From Tragulus kanchil (Eukaryota; Chordata; Mammalia; Artiodactyla; Tragulidae), in the NCBI GenBank assembly GCA_022376925.1, contig JAIOJX010000028.1:67297001-67361000 (forward strand): 64,000 nt of DNA, given 5' to 3'. Positions 10,501 to 25,500 of the stretch are shown piece by piece; the stretch's first letter is position 1, and each line of letters begins with the position of its first letter. The notes below the pieces were generated by a model. That model was not told the origin of the DNA, made no database searches, and saw only the letters and a program-made list of their open reading frames with translations. A program made the translations under genes and the position numbers.

Positions 10501-13500
10501 TTGTTTTTACAAAGAGTATTTAATTCTCACCTACTTATTTAAGTGAAGTTTTTTCTCATCCCTTCTAAAAAATGAGAATTGATATTGAACCCTGATCATT
10601 ATAGCACTAGGTAGTATTCATTCTTGGATGGAGCTCATTTTATTTTTTTTTTTTTCACTTTATAAAACCCTTCTTGCCGTCACCCTCTGAGCAGCCCGTT
10701 TCAGTTGGAGTTTACCTTGATTCAAGTTTTGCCCTTCTTGTTAACCTACATGCCTTTCAGATATGCTCATTCATGGCATGACCCTAAACTTCCCTCAGTG
10801 TGCTGTTGTCTCTGGTAGTACAGCCATGAGAAACAAGCAGGAAACGATGTCAAGAAAGAGTAGGAGACAATCAGCTCATTATTAAAACGTCTGAAGAATA
10901 ACAATAAAATGGCTTGAAAACATATCGTAATGCACTTCATGAATTGATTCTTGATTTATAAACCACACTTTTTGAATGATTGAATGAGCGCCGTCTAGCG
11001 GGCAATAGTAGCAATGAAACAAGGGATTTCTTTATTTTAACCATGAACCATTTAGTGGATTCTATACTCCACGCAGTTACGCAGAACTAAGTGATTGAAC
11101 TTAGCAATGTCTAGATAAGATAATTTTTATCCTCATCATTAGATTGGAAGGTATAATGGAGAATAGAGTAGTAAGATAAAAGAACATTACAGAAAAGTTG
11201 AAAATCATGTTATGTAACAGATTTCCAAATAATATGCAATTTTCAAGGGATATGTGAGCACATGCAAGTTTGGCAATCACCTTCCATATACTTATCTTAC
11301 ATGTGCTCTTTTAGAAGATTATTCTGCTTCCTGTTGCTTAAGGGAGACTCATTCCTCTTTCCCAACCTGTCCTACAACTGATTTTGTCCCATTTTACAAA
11401 AAGAGGTCTCACTTTCACCATCCTGACTCTTCCACATTGCATTTCTCCAGAGTGTCAAAACTCCCCCTGCAAGAGACTATGGGATTGTAATTATAAATCA
11501 CTAACTACTACCAAATTTCTGACAGGTCAGATGGTCTCCAAATTTTGCTTTCATTAAAAGTAAAGGGCTTCCAACTGAGTTGTTAGCTAACAAGTCATTT
11601 AAAATGTTTTTGAAGATATGTCACTTAATGATCAGAGATCATAAGTGAGAAAGTTTTTAACAGAAAGACGACATTGTTTTTACAAAGAGTATTTAATTCT
11701 CACCTACTTATTTAAGTGAAGTTTTTTCTCATCCCTTCTAAAAAATGAGAATTGATATTGAACCCTGATCATTATAGCACTAGGTAGTATTCATTCTTGG
11801 ATGGAGCTAATTTCATTAAGGGATCCATTTCCTATGAATTTTTTGATTTTTATGTTTAAATAATTATTAAATGTGTATGTTATTTTGGTCAATTTTGTAC
11901 TAGTAACTGGTAACTACTCCAGAAAATGCCATTTTAACACTTAGTACAGTAAGGCTACAATGAGAACAAATTTATGCACAAGTGTCTGTGTTTCTCTGTG
12001 TGAGAGAGAAATATGATAGAGTAATAAAGATTAAGAGCACACATGTATATTAGGACTTTACGGTTATAAAAGTTATATGGAATGGAAAGGAACTGTGTAA
12101 AATTTCCACCTGTTCAAGAAGAGTCAGTCTATGAATTTTTAAATGGACAATGATGGATTTTAAAATCACCCTGGTATTTAGGTTCTACAGATTTTAAAAA
12201 GTAGTGTAATTTATATTTTAAAATGTCAGTTTTTACAATAGGCTGGAAGTTACATCCTGAAACATATGGTGAAGATTTTGATATCAACTTTAAATGTTCC
12301 AGAGGGTAGAGTTGTTTTCTAAAATGCTATCATTGGCTATACTAGCAAGACATTTGCAGGCCACTGATCTTCTAGGTTCCACTTCTACAGATTGCTGGTG
12401 TACTTGAACTTCTGGCCTGGGAGACCAGTTAAGTGAGCAGCTTCAGACTCCTCACAAACCTTGAGAGGGGGCCCGAAGTATGGCATCTGGCCAGTGTCTT
12501 TTCTTTTTTAAATTTTATTTATTTATTATTTGGCTATTCTGGGTTTTCGCTGCTGCCACCAGCTCTTCTCTAGTTGCAGGGAGTGGGGGCTACTCTCCAG
12601 TTGAGGTGAGCAGGCTTCTTGTTGCAGTGACTTCTGTTGTGGATCTTGGACTCTAGGGCTTGTTGCGGCATGTGCACTCAATAGTTGTGGCTCTGAGGCA
12701 CTAGAGTACAGACTCAGTAGTTGTAGCTCATGTGCTTAGTTGCTCCACAGCGTGTGGGATCTTCCCGAATCAGGGATCGAACCTGTGTCTCCTGCATTGG
12801 CAGGCGAACTCTTTTACCATTGAGCTACCATGGAAGCCCTGGCCAGTGTCTTTTTGAGTCTTCTAATAGATGCTCTCTCCATTGTCTGCTGAGCTACTTG
12901 CTCATCTGTCAGAGATTTCAAAATGAGTAGGCTCTGGCCTGCCCAGCACCAGGGCATCAATCCCACCAACACAGGCACTGGAGGGTGTATGTGTGTGTAT
13001 TTGGAGGAAGAGGAAGTTACTGGCAGGTGGTACCACTGGAGAGCTGAGATTCACATTAATATACAGACACCTGGAGCAGCCTTAGCAACAGTCATTTCAT
13101 TGAGTTGATCCTGTTGTAGCTGCTTCTCAAGGGCCACAGATGTCAAGCTGTTCCATTGTTAGAGACAATAGGCCACTTCAGAGAGGCAGGGCCTCTGGTC
13201 CCATGTGAGGTTTGGAGTGGGACTTCTCTTCCCCTTCCTGTCATGGACCACTTGTGCTACAGTACCAGGGCTTCACACTCCTATTAGGCTTTAGAGTCAG
13301 TGGCTTTTGGATCAGGAACTTCTGCTTAAATAGTGATGTGACCTTGTGTAAACTGCCAAATCTGAGAGCTTCAGTTAGTCTACTCTCTAAAAAGAACATA
13401 ATAGCTGCCCCTCATAGTTGTGATGGTGAAAGGAGATAAGGCATTTCATCAGTAATCTTTACTATAATTAATATTAGTAGGGTGATGTGGAACTGGTGAA

Positions 13501-16500
13501 TTGGGTGGTAGGTAGAAAGGCTTCTCTGGAGAGACAAAGCCTACGCTGCCCCCTGTGAATAGCAAGTAGGAGAGTTAGCCAGGCTGCAGGTTGGTGAGAG
13601 AGGAAAGGTCATTCCAGGCAGAGGTGGCAGTTTGTTGGGACTGTTAAAGACTAAAGAAAACTTGGTCTAGGAAATTCAAGTAGTCCAGTAGGCTGGGTAT
13701 AAGTTAGGAGAGATCAGAAAATACATGTATTCTGAACAAGGACTTATTTTATCTAGTTGTTAGACAATGAGACAGAAAAATTTCTGAAGATTCCTGCCTT
13801 ATCCTGCCGTAAGTACATGTTTTTAAATCTAATGAGTCTCCCCCCACAGCCAGAATCTTTCAGTAACTTCTGATTTGTAGAAAATTTAAATTTATAAGAT
13901 AAAAATTTGAAACTCAGTAATCTTAGACTTGACCTGTGTAATCTTTTGCCACACTAGACTTACTTCCCCAGATGCACTGTCCTCCATCATACGTTGGTGC
14001 CTATACATACATGATGGCCCTTGTCCTGGAACTTTTGTTCCCATTTCAACCTGTGGCCAATTCCTCCTCATCCTTCAAGATTTAGCATGTTGGATCATGT
14101 ACAGGGATCTATAGTGCTCCTGAACTAACAGTCCTCCTTACATACAATAAGGTTAAATAAAATATGTAAGATTAGTAACCTGTACTAAGGGACCTGGAAA
14201 AAAAAAAAAGTGAATAAATGGAGAAAGACAGTGTGAAAGTTGGGAAGAGTGCATTCAATACAGGTGTTAATTCTCCCCAAATTTAGTACATTTGCTATAG
14301 TCCTAGTCAAAAATTTTAAATATATCTATGAAAATATTTTATAAAATGTTTTTAACTGACCAACTGCTTTTCATGTTCACCTGAAATAATAAACATTCTA
14401 AAAGAGCTTTGGAAATATGAAGAAAAAAATAAGAATGAGATTTGCCCTGTCAGGTGTTAACCAGCTGAAAGTGAATTAAGCCAATTTTTAGCTTAAGAGA
14501 TGGACACATGATGTAAACAAAGCCACTCCGGTCTGTGTTAATAAAATTGTGCTTCTGAGCATTATTTCCCTGTTACTACATGACTCAAAACTCTTGATTG
14601 ATATTCAGCCAGTATGGAGGGTTAGATTAGGATGAACTGATATAAGGTTTACAACAATAGATTTCCTTTTACGGTCCATTTTAATGCAGTGGTTCTCAAA
14701 GTGCAGTCTGTGGATCAGCAGCATTAGTATTACCCAAGGACTTACTAGAAAGGCAAATTCTGATTCTACCTCATACCTACAGAAAAGCCCCAGTGGAGCG
14801 CAGCAGTCTCTTACAGTCACTTCATGCACGTTAAAGTTTGTGAAGCAGGTTCTTAAAGAAGGAGGTTGTCATCTTCCAGTGTGGCTGAAACACTAACTAG
14901 GTGTCTGTGATGCACCGTCACAGCAATAGGCTGTGGAAAAGAAAAGCAATTTCACATGTTGGCCTCCATTGAAATTCACATGGCACACTCCAGTTGCAGG
15001 TGTTACATTTCAATTCAGCCATTCCTCACATAGGCAACACCAGGGTGTGGAGCAGCTGGAATTTATTTAATTGACCATGGCTAATGAGGCTCCCAAATAA
15101 CTCAGCTAGAAAGGTCAGCTCCTAAATGAATTAAATATTTCCTGCTGTATCATTTGTCAGCTAATGTGAGCTTGTGATTGTCAAGATAACTAACTATTAG
15201 ACTGAATAAAAAATTAGGAAGGTGCATCTGCTGGGGAGGTTGGGGCAGGAAAAGCCTGCACCATCAGTCCATGAGTGATTTTGAAACCATCCTTGATTTT
15301 GTATCATCTGAGCCACTGATTGCCTCATTAACTCTGTTACTGTAGTGTTCACTGTAGTTAGCTTTCCATACTTTTATCGTCATCAAAGGAAAACTTGAAT
15401 ACTCACTCTTTTGAATGCCTTTAAGGATAGTACGCTTCCCTTCAAAATTAATAGACCCAGGTTTTAAATTTTGTCTCTAAGAAAAATGCTTCCTTGTGCA
15501 AAGAGTGATAAGGTAAAATCTATTTTGATGGATTTCAAGGTATGTTAAAGACAAGGTCATGTTTTTTTGGCAAGGTAATCCACAGGGAGGGACTAGGCTA
15601 GGGCAAGGGAGACATTCCTGTTTGGTGCAGAATTTAAGGGGCCTCTAAAACTCAGGAACCAAGATAAATTCTGCTTTAATGACCAAAACTGATACCAAAG
15701 AAAAAACCAGTGATGAACAAACATCAAAGTTTTAAAAACAGACAGAATCATAACAGTGCTGGGTTGAGCCATATGGGAGCCTGAGGCAAAAGAAAATGTG
15801 ATTCTGCTCCTGGTTCTGAAAATCATAGGTAAATAAAGTGTAAAAGTAGGACCTAGTTCCCTGACTTAGTAATATAAAATAGTGTTGCTGTGTCTAATAT
15901 TAATGTACCTTTGTTTTTCTTTTTCTCTCTAGGGGTATACTAACATCTCCATCGTGTTGGCAATATGCCATTCTTCTTAACAGATTCAATTACCCTTTTG
16001 AACTGGAAAAGGATTTACATTTGAAGGGCTATCGCTCACTCTTTCAAGGATCTTTACCCTACTATCCTAAATCAATGAAATGTTACCTTAGCAGAACTTC
16101 GCAGAGAATGCCTTCAGAGAGACACCAAATTGGAAACCTGAAAAAATACTATCTCCTGAATGCCGCCTCCCTTCTCCCAGTACTGGCTCTCGAATTGAGG
16201 GATGGGGAGAAGATTCTGGATCTGTGTGCTGCCCCTGGAGGCAAATCCATAGCTCTGCTGCAGTGTGCTTATCCAGGTAATGTACTTCTCTCTCCGTGAC
16301 AACTTTTAAATATCTACATGTTACAAAATACATTTACAGTATGCAGGGAGAAATGTAAGATTGAGTTTGTAGACTTTGAAAGTCCAAAAACCTAGATGGT
16401 GTAGAGAAGAATAGAAATGTTAGCTGAGGAAATCCTTATAGGTAATTGGGACCAAAACTACAACATTTTGTGACTGCAAATCTGTCAGATAATATAAAAC

Positions 16501-19500
16501 CTGATGAGGTAATGACAAATATGTTTAAAGTTTTATTGTTACTTTTACACTTCAGAGTCTCATGTTGATATCCTTCTCATACGTCTATCCAAGAAAAGCA
16601 TATACTTTTACTCATTTTTTTTAATTATTGGACTGTAAGGTTCTAAGAGACTTCTGTCCAATAGAAATATAACATGAAGTACATGTATAATTTAAATGTT
16701 TGAGCAGTGTCATTAATATAAGCAAAAGGTGAATTGATTTTAATAATACATTGTAATGCGATACATTCAAAATATTATTTGAGCATATAATCAAAATAGG
16801 AATTATCAGTGAGCTATTTTGCATTCTCTTTCTTACAGTCTTTGAAATTGGTATGCATTTTACTTATGGCACACTTTATGAGGCTCATAACCTCATGTGG
16901 CAAGTGAGTATGGTATTGGACGATGCAACTCTAAAAATTTTAAAAGTTCTTTTGAAATGACTTTGGAGGAGATGCCAACTCACTTCAGTATTCTTGCCTG
17001 GAAAATCCCACGGACAGAGGAACGTGATGGGCTGTACTTCATGGTGGGGCAGAGTCAGATACTACTGAGCAACTAATACACACATGTTAGAAATGACTTA
17101 TCATTGCTATTATAAGTAGTACAAAAAGGATGAAATATATGTAATATACATTTTTATATATATTCGTTAAACATAATGCACTCGTGTCAATTCTTTTCTT
17201 AATGAGACGATAGGACTGTTAAACTATTACTTCAGGTTTCCCTGGATGAGAATTGCTTATGGCTAGATGAGATGGTGCAGCATCAATTCTGGTTTTTCTT
17301 TGATGGTTTTGTTTTCGTAAGTGCAAATGCTGTTCCAGAGATAAAAAGATGAGAAAGGTGGAAATTGTGTTGTAATAATACCACTAGTTCTTTAAACTCC
17401 TGAATTACCTCTTTTACGAAGCATTATTTTAATCATCTATGATGTAAACATTGTATGTAAACCTATGTAAGAGCTATGTAAACCTATGTAAACACTAGGT
17501 CTGATTTTGATTTTGAAGAAGGCAGAGGATTGGAAACCATTTTCATTTTAAAAGGCTGTGTTGCCTAATGAGGAGACTCATTCCCTTTCTCAGCCAAAGC
17601 ACCAGTATGCTGAACTACCTTTGTTTAGGAGGCTCTGGAGATTTCTGTGTCCTGGTGCAACTTGTATAAAAAGATTCTTCATGAGTGGGAAGTGTACTCC
17701 TCATTTATAAAGTTGGTGCAGGGCTGTTGCACTAGAAGCCCTGATCAGAGGTGTTCTCCTTTTTTAAGAAGGTGAAGATCTGAAAATGAGTTCCTTTAAA
17801 ACTATCTAAGCCTGCATATCCCTTAAAAGTTGTTACGTATCCCCAGATATGCAAATTTAGTTTGAGGACTTAGTTTAAGGACTGCAAATTTCTATCTTCC
17901 TTTGAGAACATTCCTGTTGAAATAGTTTATAAACATTTTTATGAGAACTCTGAATCCAGTTGCATTAGGCATTGGTACAAATATACAGCTAACAGTATAT
18001 TTTAGGTGGAAATATACTGTGTGTTTTCAAATTGTGGTTAAAACTGTTACTGAAGCTTGCTGTATTTATTTATTTATTTGGTAAGAAGTCACAACAAAAG
18101 GGCTTATGTTGTAAGATTATTTTATTATTGAGTTGAAAATGAAATTTAATGTAATCATGTGTTATAAGGAGTATCTGTTATTACTTTTACCTTGTATTCT
18201 TTGATAGCATGCTTATTTTGTTTGTTATATCAATTTTGAATATAGAATTTTCAGTATTGTTGAAGATGGAAGAGAAATGCCAAATTTGGGCACAATTTCG
18301 AAAAGAGGGCATTTTAATCCTAGATTATCCGCACTAGTAGGCTATAAATATTTTACATGTATATGGTGAAGAAATTCCAGGTTAGGGGTCCAAAGACAAA
18401 TATATATATTCTAGGAGTTTGAAGTAGATGAGGATCTTCCTATTCTTACGTCAAGGGCAATGAATTACAATTAGCTTTTCATCTAAGAAGGGCTAATGAT
18501 AATGGTTTACTAAGCAGTACAGATGTCTTCATGCTGATGCACAAATCCCAAATTAGGTTAGCTACAGTGCTTGAATCTGGAATGCAGAAGCCATGCTAAA
18601 AAAAGCTTTTATGAGCAAAACTTAAAATGATGGCTGCACTGAATGTGCATTTATCCTCTGAATTTCTTCAGAGGATTGGAAACCATTTTCATTTTAAAGG
18701 CTGTGTTGCCTAATGAGGAGACTCATTCTTTCTCAGCCAAAGCACCAGTATGCTGTTTGAGGAGGCTCTGGAGATTTCTGTGTCCTGGTGCAACTTGTAT
18801 AAAAAGATTCTTCATGAGTGGGAAGTGTACTCCTCATTTATAAAGTTGGTGCAGGGCTGTTGCACTAGAAGCCCTGATCAGAGGTGTTCTCCTTTTTTAA
18901 GAAGGTGAAGATCTGAAAATGAGTTCCTTTAAAACTATCTAAGCCTGCATATCCCTTAAAAGTTGTTACGTATCCCCAGATATGCAAATTTAGTTTGAGG
19001 ACTTAGTTTAAGGACTGCAAATTTCTATCTTCCTTTGAGAACATTCCTGTTGAAATAGTTTATAAACATTTTTATGAGAACTCTGAATCCAGTTGCATTA
19101 GGCATTGGTACAAATATACAGCTAACAGTATATTTTAGGTGGAAATATACTGTGTGTTTTCAAATTGTGGTTAAAACTGTTACTGAAGCTTGCTGTATTT
19201 ATTTATTTATTTGGTAAGAAGTCACAACAAAAGGGCTTATGTTGTAAGATTATTTTATTATTGAGTTGAAAATGAAATTTAATGTAATCATGTGTTATAA
19301 GGAGTATCTGTTATTACTTTTACCTTGTATTCTTTGATAGCATGCTTATTTTGTTTGTTATATCAATTTTGAATATAGAATTTTCAGTATTGTTGAAGAT
19401 GGAAGAGAAATGCCAAATTTGGGCACAATTTGAAAAGAGGGCAATTTAATACTAGATTATCCGCACTAGTAGGCTATAAATATTTTACATGTATATGGTG

Positions 19501-22500
19501 AAGAAATTCCAGGTTAGGGGTCCAAAGACAAATATATATATTCTAGGAGTTTGAAGTAGATGAGGATCTTCCTATTCTTACGTCAAGGGCAATGAATTAC
19601 AATTAGCTTTTCATCTAAGAAGGGCTAATGATAATGGTTTACTAAGCAGTACAGATGTCTTCATGCTGATGCACAAATCCCAAATTAGGTTAGCTACAGT
19701 GCTTGAATCTGGAATGCAGAAGCCATGCTAAAAAAAGCTTTTATGAGCAAAACTTAAAATGATGGCTGCACTGAATGTGCATTTATCCTCTGAATTTCTT
19801 CAGATAAATATGGCCTTTGTTTTGAGCCAAGAGGCTCACAGCTTTGAATGAGCAAAAAGCTCATATTTTAGGATGACTAAAAAAAATTAGTCTACCTCTC
19901 TTTTGGTCCAGCTGCTCCTACCCTTTAGCACAGTGAGGGATTGTCCATTGTTTTTTATTGTTCTGTTTTTGTCAGCACAGTCTTTGTAATGTTCTGGTAT
20001 TGATAGAAAAGAAAAGAAAAAGCACTTTTGATTCGAAATGGAAAAGCATTAGCATGTTAAGAGTGAGTGGCTTGATCAACATTTTTTCTGAGGGCTGGCA
20101 TTAAATTCTTTTTGCTGTGGGTTATACCCTTTTTACATCTACTTAGCTTCTTGTGGTAGAGAAGATTAGAAAGACTCTGCTGAATTGCTTTTGCCCTGCT
20201 CCTTCTGGGCCTTTGGCACACCCTACAAATATCATTTTCCCCTTTTTCTTCCCCCTTGCTAATTCCTTTCCATTCTTAAGGTTTTCACTCAGGAATGAGC
20301 TTTCCTAGAAAGCCTTCCAAGAACTCCCTGCATTAGATGCACCTTTTTTGGAAATAATAACAATAGTGATAATTTTGACGTGTAGTAAAAAAATAAAACA
20401 TAAAGACAAGACTCTAAAATGCTATTCCTGAAAAAACCTCAATGACTTTTTCAGAAATTTGTTAAATTTATTCCTTTTTCTATTTAGATGAGGGGGAAAA
20501 AATGATTTGGTTTACTTTTGGCAATTTAAGCTTGAAATTAATTCTGTCTCAATGTAGTCAGTCTGAATATATATATATATATATGAAACTTGGATTGTGA
20601 TGCTTTATGTTACATATTTTTAAAAGTTTAACCAATCTAAGCCTATTTCAAATAAAATCTATCTAGACCAAACAGTAATATAGCTTAAAGCTATATTTCA
20701 ACTGAGAGTTATTTTAGAATGCTGAATTGACAGTCTTGACTAAATCTACAATTTAATGAAAAGCTGTCCTGATTTTCAGTTTTAGCAATTTAAATATCTT
20801 TATTAGAATGACATATTTCACATCAAGTCAGCCACATTTTGTGAGCACATGCTATATGCGAGGCATTGGATAGTAGGTGTAGAGTTCTGAAAGATATAGA
20901 GGTAACTAAGACTTCTGTTTCCTGTGGTATAACAAACTATGTATTCTAGCCAACTCTCCTGCTGAAAATAACTTAAAAGTGTGGGTTATAATATTAAAGA
21001 GAAACAAAGTCTTTTTAAGTGTGTCAATGATCTCCAGATACTCAATGGCCAAAAGTTAAGAGATTGGGAACCTGGGAGGTAAATTGAGCATTGAAACTGA
21101 CTTTTCACTTGAGAGTGTTTGCTTCACCTGAAAAACTTGCACTTTGATTTTTATTGCTTCGTGAGCAATAAAATAAAAGAGGAAGCCAGAACCTGATCAA
21201 TTAGTGCATCTGCAAGGAGACTAACTTGCATAAATCTGAGACTCTAAAATGCTATTCCCTCCAATAAGGTAAACTAGGAAGAAACTGTCCTCTCCAAGGA
21301 ACTGAAAGGAAGATTGTCTTCAGTTTTGTTGGTATGGGAAGAATAGATATACCCTCTGAAATTTTGTAACCACAACTGAGTCAGTAATAGACAATTATAG
21401 TGGAGTTGCAGAATGATGAAAATAAAAAAAAAAAACAAACATTTTAATAACAGCGAGAGAAGACAGTTAACCTTCAAAGGACAACATTTAGACTGACGAT
21501 GAGCTTCTGAGTGTAATAGTGGAAACCAGCATTTGTGGGAATGATGTGTTCAGTATGCTGAGAAAAGGTGACTGTCAATCCAGAAATACATTCACTGAAA
21601 TATCCTTGAAGAGAAAAGGTGAATTAGACATTTTTTAGACAAAGAGAAAGCAAGAGTACAATTTGTCACCAACAATTCTGAAGGAAAAGGGAAAGCCATC
21701 CTAGATGAAGACAGAAGATACAGAAAGAAATGAAGAATAAAGAAAAGTGGGAAATACATGAGGAAAATCTAAATCTAGTCATTGGACATAGAAGACAATG
21801 ATAATAACATTTTATGCAGTTAAAAAATATAAGCCCAAAGAAATCCCAAATGCACAGTGGCTGTAGTATCTTACTTAGAAAGAAGTGTTATGAAATTCTT
21901 ATAACTTTTAGGAAAAATGGTAGTTTGTCTTAGTTTTTCTTTTATATATGCATGTTAAAAGATTTAGGGGGAATAAAAAGATGTAGGGTTACCACTAAAA
22001 GAACAGAAATACAATATAAGATATTTAAGCCAGAAAAAGGGAGAAATGGAATGAAATTAACTGAGCAAGGCTTTAGCCAGCTTAATTACAAATCCTCTTC
22101 TGTTTGTGTTCCCCCATGCATGACTGACTTTCTTTTTTCTCTCACTCATGCTTCCCTGGGATTGTACCCCTTCCATAATATACACTTTTGTCTTAGGCTG
22201 TTTTCTTGTGGTTTCAGGCTAAGACAAAATCTTTTAGACACCCATCCGTAAGGTGGATTAGTGGATTCTCAAGAAAACCACCCAAAATAAACAATGTAAA
22301 CTAAATAAAAAAGAATGTTCTACCTGCACAAATGAAGCTTTAAGTTGACTTTCTACTCCTTTCCCCTCTCACTAAGTTGACGCCATTTCCTGAGTTCAAA
22401 ATCCTCCAAGCTAGACTTCAACAGTATGTGAATCAAAAACTTCCAAATGTATGAGCTGGTTTTAGGAAAGGCAGAAGAAGCAGAGATCAAATTGCCAACA

Positions 22501-25500
22501 CCCACTGGATCATAGAAAAAGCAAGAGAATTCCAGAAAAACATCTACTTCTGCTTCCTTGATTGTGCTAAAGCCTTTGACTGTGAGGATCACAGCAAACT
22601 GTGCAAAATTCTTAAAGAAGAAATGGCAATACCAGATCACCACACCTGTCTCCTGAGAAACTTGTATACAGGACAAGAAGCAACGGTTAGAACACTTAGG
22701 ACATGGAACAATGGACTGGTTTAAAACTGGGAAAGGAGTATGTCAAGTGTGTATATTGTCACCCTGCTTATTTAACTTATTACAGAGTACATAATGCGAA
22801 ATTCTGGGGCTGGATGAATCACAAGCTGGAATCAAGATTGCCAGGAGAAATATCAGACAGCCTCAGATATGCAGATGATACCACTCCAGTAAAAGAAAGT
22901 GAAGACAAACTAAAGAGCCTCTTAATGAGGGTAAAAGAGGAGAGTGAAAAAACTGGCTTAAAACTCAACATTCAAAAAATTAAGATCATGGCATCTGTTC
23001 TTATAACTTTTAGGAAAAATGGTAGTTTGTCTTAATATATGCATGTTAAAAGATTTAGGGGAATAAAAGATGTAGGGTTACCACTAAAGAACAGAAATAC
23101 AATATAAGATATTTAAGCCAGAAAAAGGGAGAAATGGAATGAAATTAACTGAGCAAGGCTTTAGCCAGCTTAATTACAAATCCTCTTCTGTTTGTGTTCC
23201 CCCATGCATGACTGACTTTCTTTTTTCTCTCACTCATGCTTCCCTGGGATTGTACCCCTTCCATAATATACACTTTTGTCTTAGGCTGTTTTCTTGTGGT
23301 TTCAGGCTAAGACAAAATCTTTTAGACACCCATCCGTAAGGTGGATTAGTGGATTCTCAAGAAAACCACCCAAAATAAACAATGTAAACTAAATAAAAAA
23401 GAATGTTCTACCTGCACAAATGAAGCTTTAAGTTGACTTTCTACTCCTTTCCCCTCTCACTAAGTTGACGCCATTTCCTGAGTTCAAAATCCTCCAAGCT
23501 AGACTTCAACAGTATGTGAATCAAAAACTTCCAAATGTATGAGCTGGTTTTAGGAAAGGCAGAAGAAGCAGAGATCAAATTGCCAACACCCACTGGATCA
23601 TAGAAAAAGCAAGAGAATTCCAGAAAAACATCTACTTCTGCTTCCTTGATTGTGCTAAAGCCTTTGACTGTGAGGATCACAGCAAACTGTGCAAAATTCT
23701 TAAAGAAGAAATGGCAATACCAGATCACCACACCTGTCTCCTGAGAAACTTGTATACAGGACAAGAAGCAACGGTTAGAACACTTAGGACATGGAACAAT
23801 GGACTGGTTTAAAACTGGGAAAGGAGTATGTCAAGTGTGTATATTGTCACCCTGCTTATTTAACTTATTACAGAGTACATAATGCGAAATTCTGGGGCTG
23901 GATGAATCACAAGCTGGAATCAAGATTGCCAGGAGAAATATCAGACAGCCTCAGATATGCAGATGATACCACTCCAGTAAAAGAAAGTGAAGACAAACTA
24001 AAGAGCCTCTTAATGAGGGTAAAAGAGGAGAGTGAAAAAACTGGCTTAAAACTCAACATTCAAAAAATTAAGATCATGGCATCTGGTCCCATTTCTTCAT
24101 GGCAAATAGAAGGGGAAAAATTGGAAGCAGTGACAGATTTTATTTTCTTAAGCTCCCAAATGACAGCTGATAGTGACTGCAGCAATGAAATTAAAAGACA
24201 CTTGCTCCTTGGAAGGAAAGCTATGTCAAACCTAGTCAACATATTAAAAAGCAGAGACATCACCTTGCCAAAAAAGGTCTGGTAATCAAAGCTATGATTT
24301 TTCCAATATTCATGTATGGATGCGAGATTGGACCATAAAGAAGGCTGAGCACCAAAGAACTGATGCTTTCAAATTGTGGTGCTGAGAAGACTCTTGGACC
24401 GCCAGGAGATCAGGCCAGTCAGTCCTAAAGGAAAGCAGTCTTGAATACTTATTGGAAGGACTGATGCTGAAGCTGAAGCTCCAATATTTTCACTACCTGA
24501 TGCAAAGAGCTGACTTATTGGAAAAGACCCTGATGTTGGGAAGAATAGAAGGCAAAAGGAGAAGGGGATGGCAGAGGATGAGATAGTTAGATAGCATCAC
24601 TGACTCAATGGGCATGAATTTGAGCCAATCCCAGGAGATGCTTGAGGACAAGGAGCCTCGTGTGCCGCAGTCTGTGGGGTCACAGAGAGTGGAACATGAC
24701 TTAGTGACTGAACAGCAACAACAACCTGAGCTCCTTCCATATAGGGATTTGGAGCCCTGTTAGTGGCAGAGGGCAGCATTGCATATGGACAACTCTCCTA
24801 TGATGTCAAATATGTTAAATACACAGAAGAGGATCACATTATGTTTGAGAAATAGTCCAGTCAACCCAGTTTGGTGGAGCACAGAGTATTTTGGTGAAAT
24901 AATTGATATGGTGGTTAAAACTGAAAGGTGCTCTTGAGGTCTCACTATTACAGATCTTGCATTAAAGCTAGGTGTTTGACTTTATTTAGTGGATGACGGA
25001 AAGTCACTGAAAGTTTTTTACAGTGGAGTGACAATCAGAAAACTAACAATATATGTGTATATATATGTGTCTATGTACATAAATACATACATATACATGT
25101 GTATACAGATATTTTTGAGCAAAGAGTTTATAAAAATTTTTCCTACTCTACATTCCCCTTCAGTTAGTTCTCTATATTTGTTTCCCCAATAACCTGAGAG
25201 AAATTGTCACTTTGTTCCTAGGCTTGTGATAAAAATGACCCTGACTTGTAAAATGCATGTGCCCTGGGAAAGAGCAAATAAGCTTTAGAGATCTGACAGG
25301 GATGCCATGTTTTGGGCCTGCGTGCAGAGACTCTTGTCATTGGTGTAACATGTCCCAGTTACTGGGAGCTGGGCTTGTGAGTCATTAGAAAAAGACTGAT
25401 GCTGCGGGACCTGGGGCTTGTCAGCCAGGAGCCCTCCCGCACTGGGCCAGAGCGAGGCTTATCTTCTCCCCGAGTCACCACTTGTGTGGACCACTGCAGG

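Noticed and set aside
16621..16824. 67-codon minus-strand frame
   Set aside because: AT-rich intron sequence with no domain, splice or homology signal.
23791..24285. 164-codon open frame as a gene
   Set aside because: It is part of the BovB reverse-transcriptase remnant (RYADDTT motif), without a complete protein.
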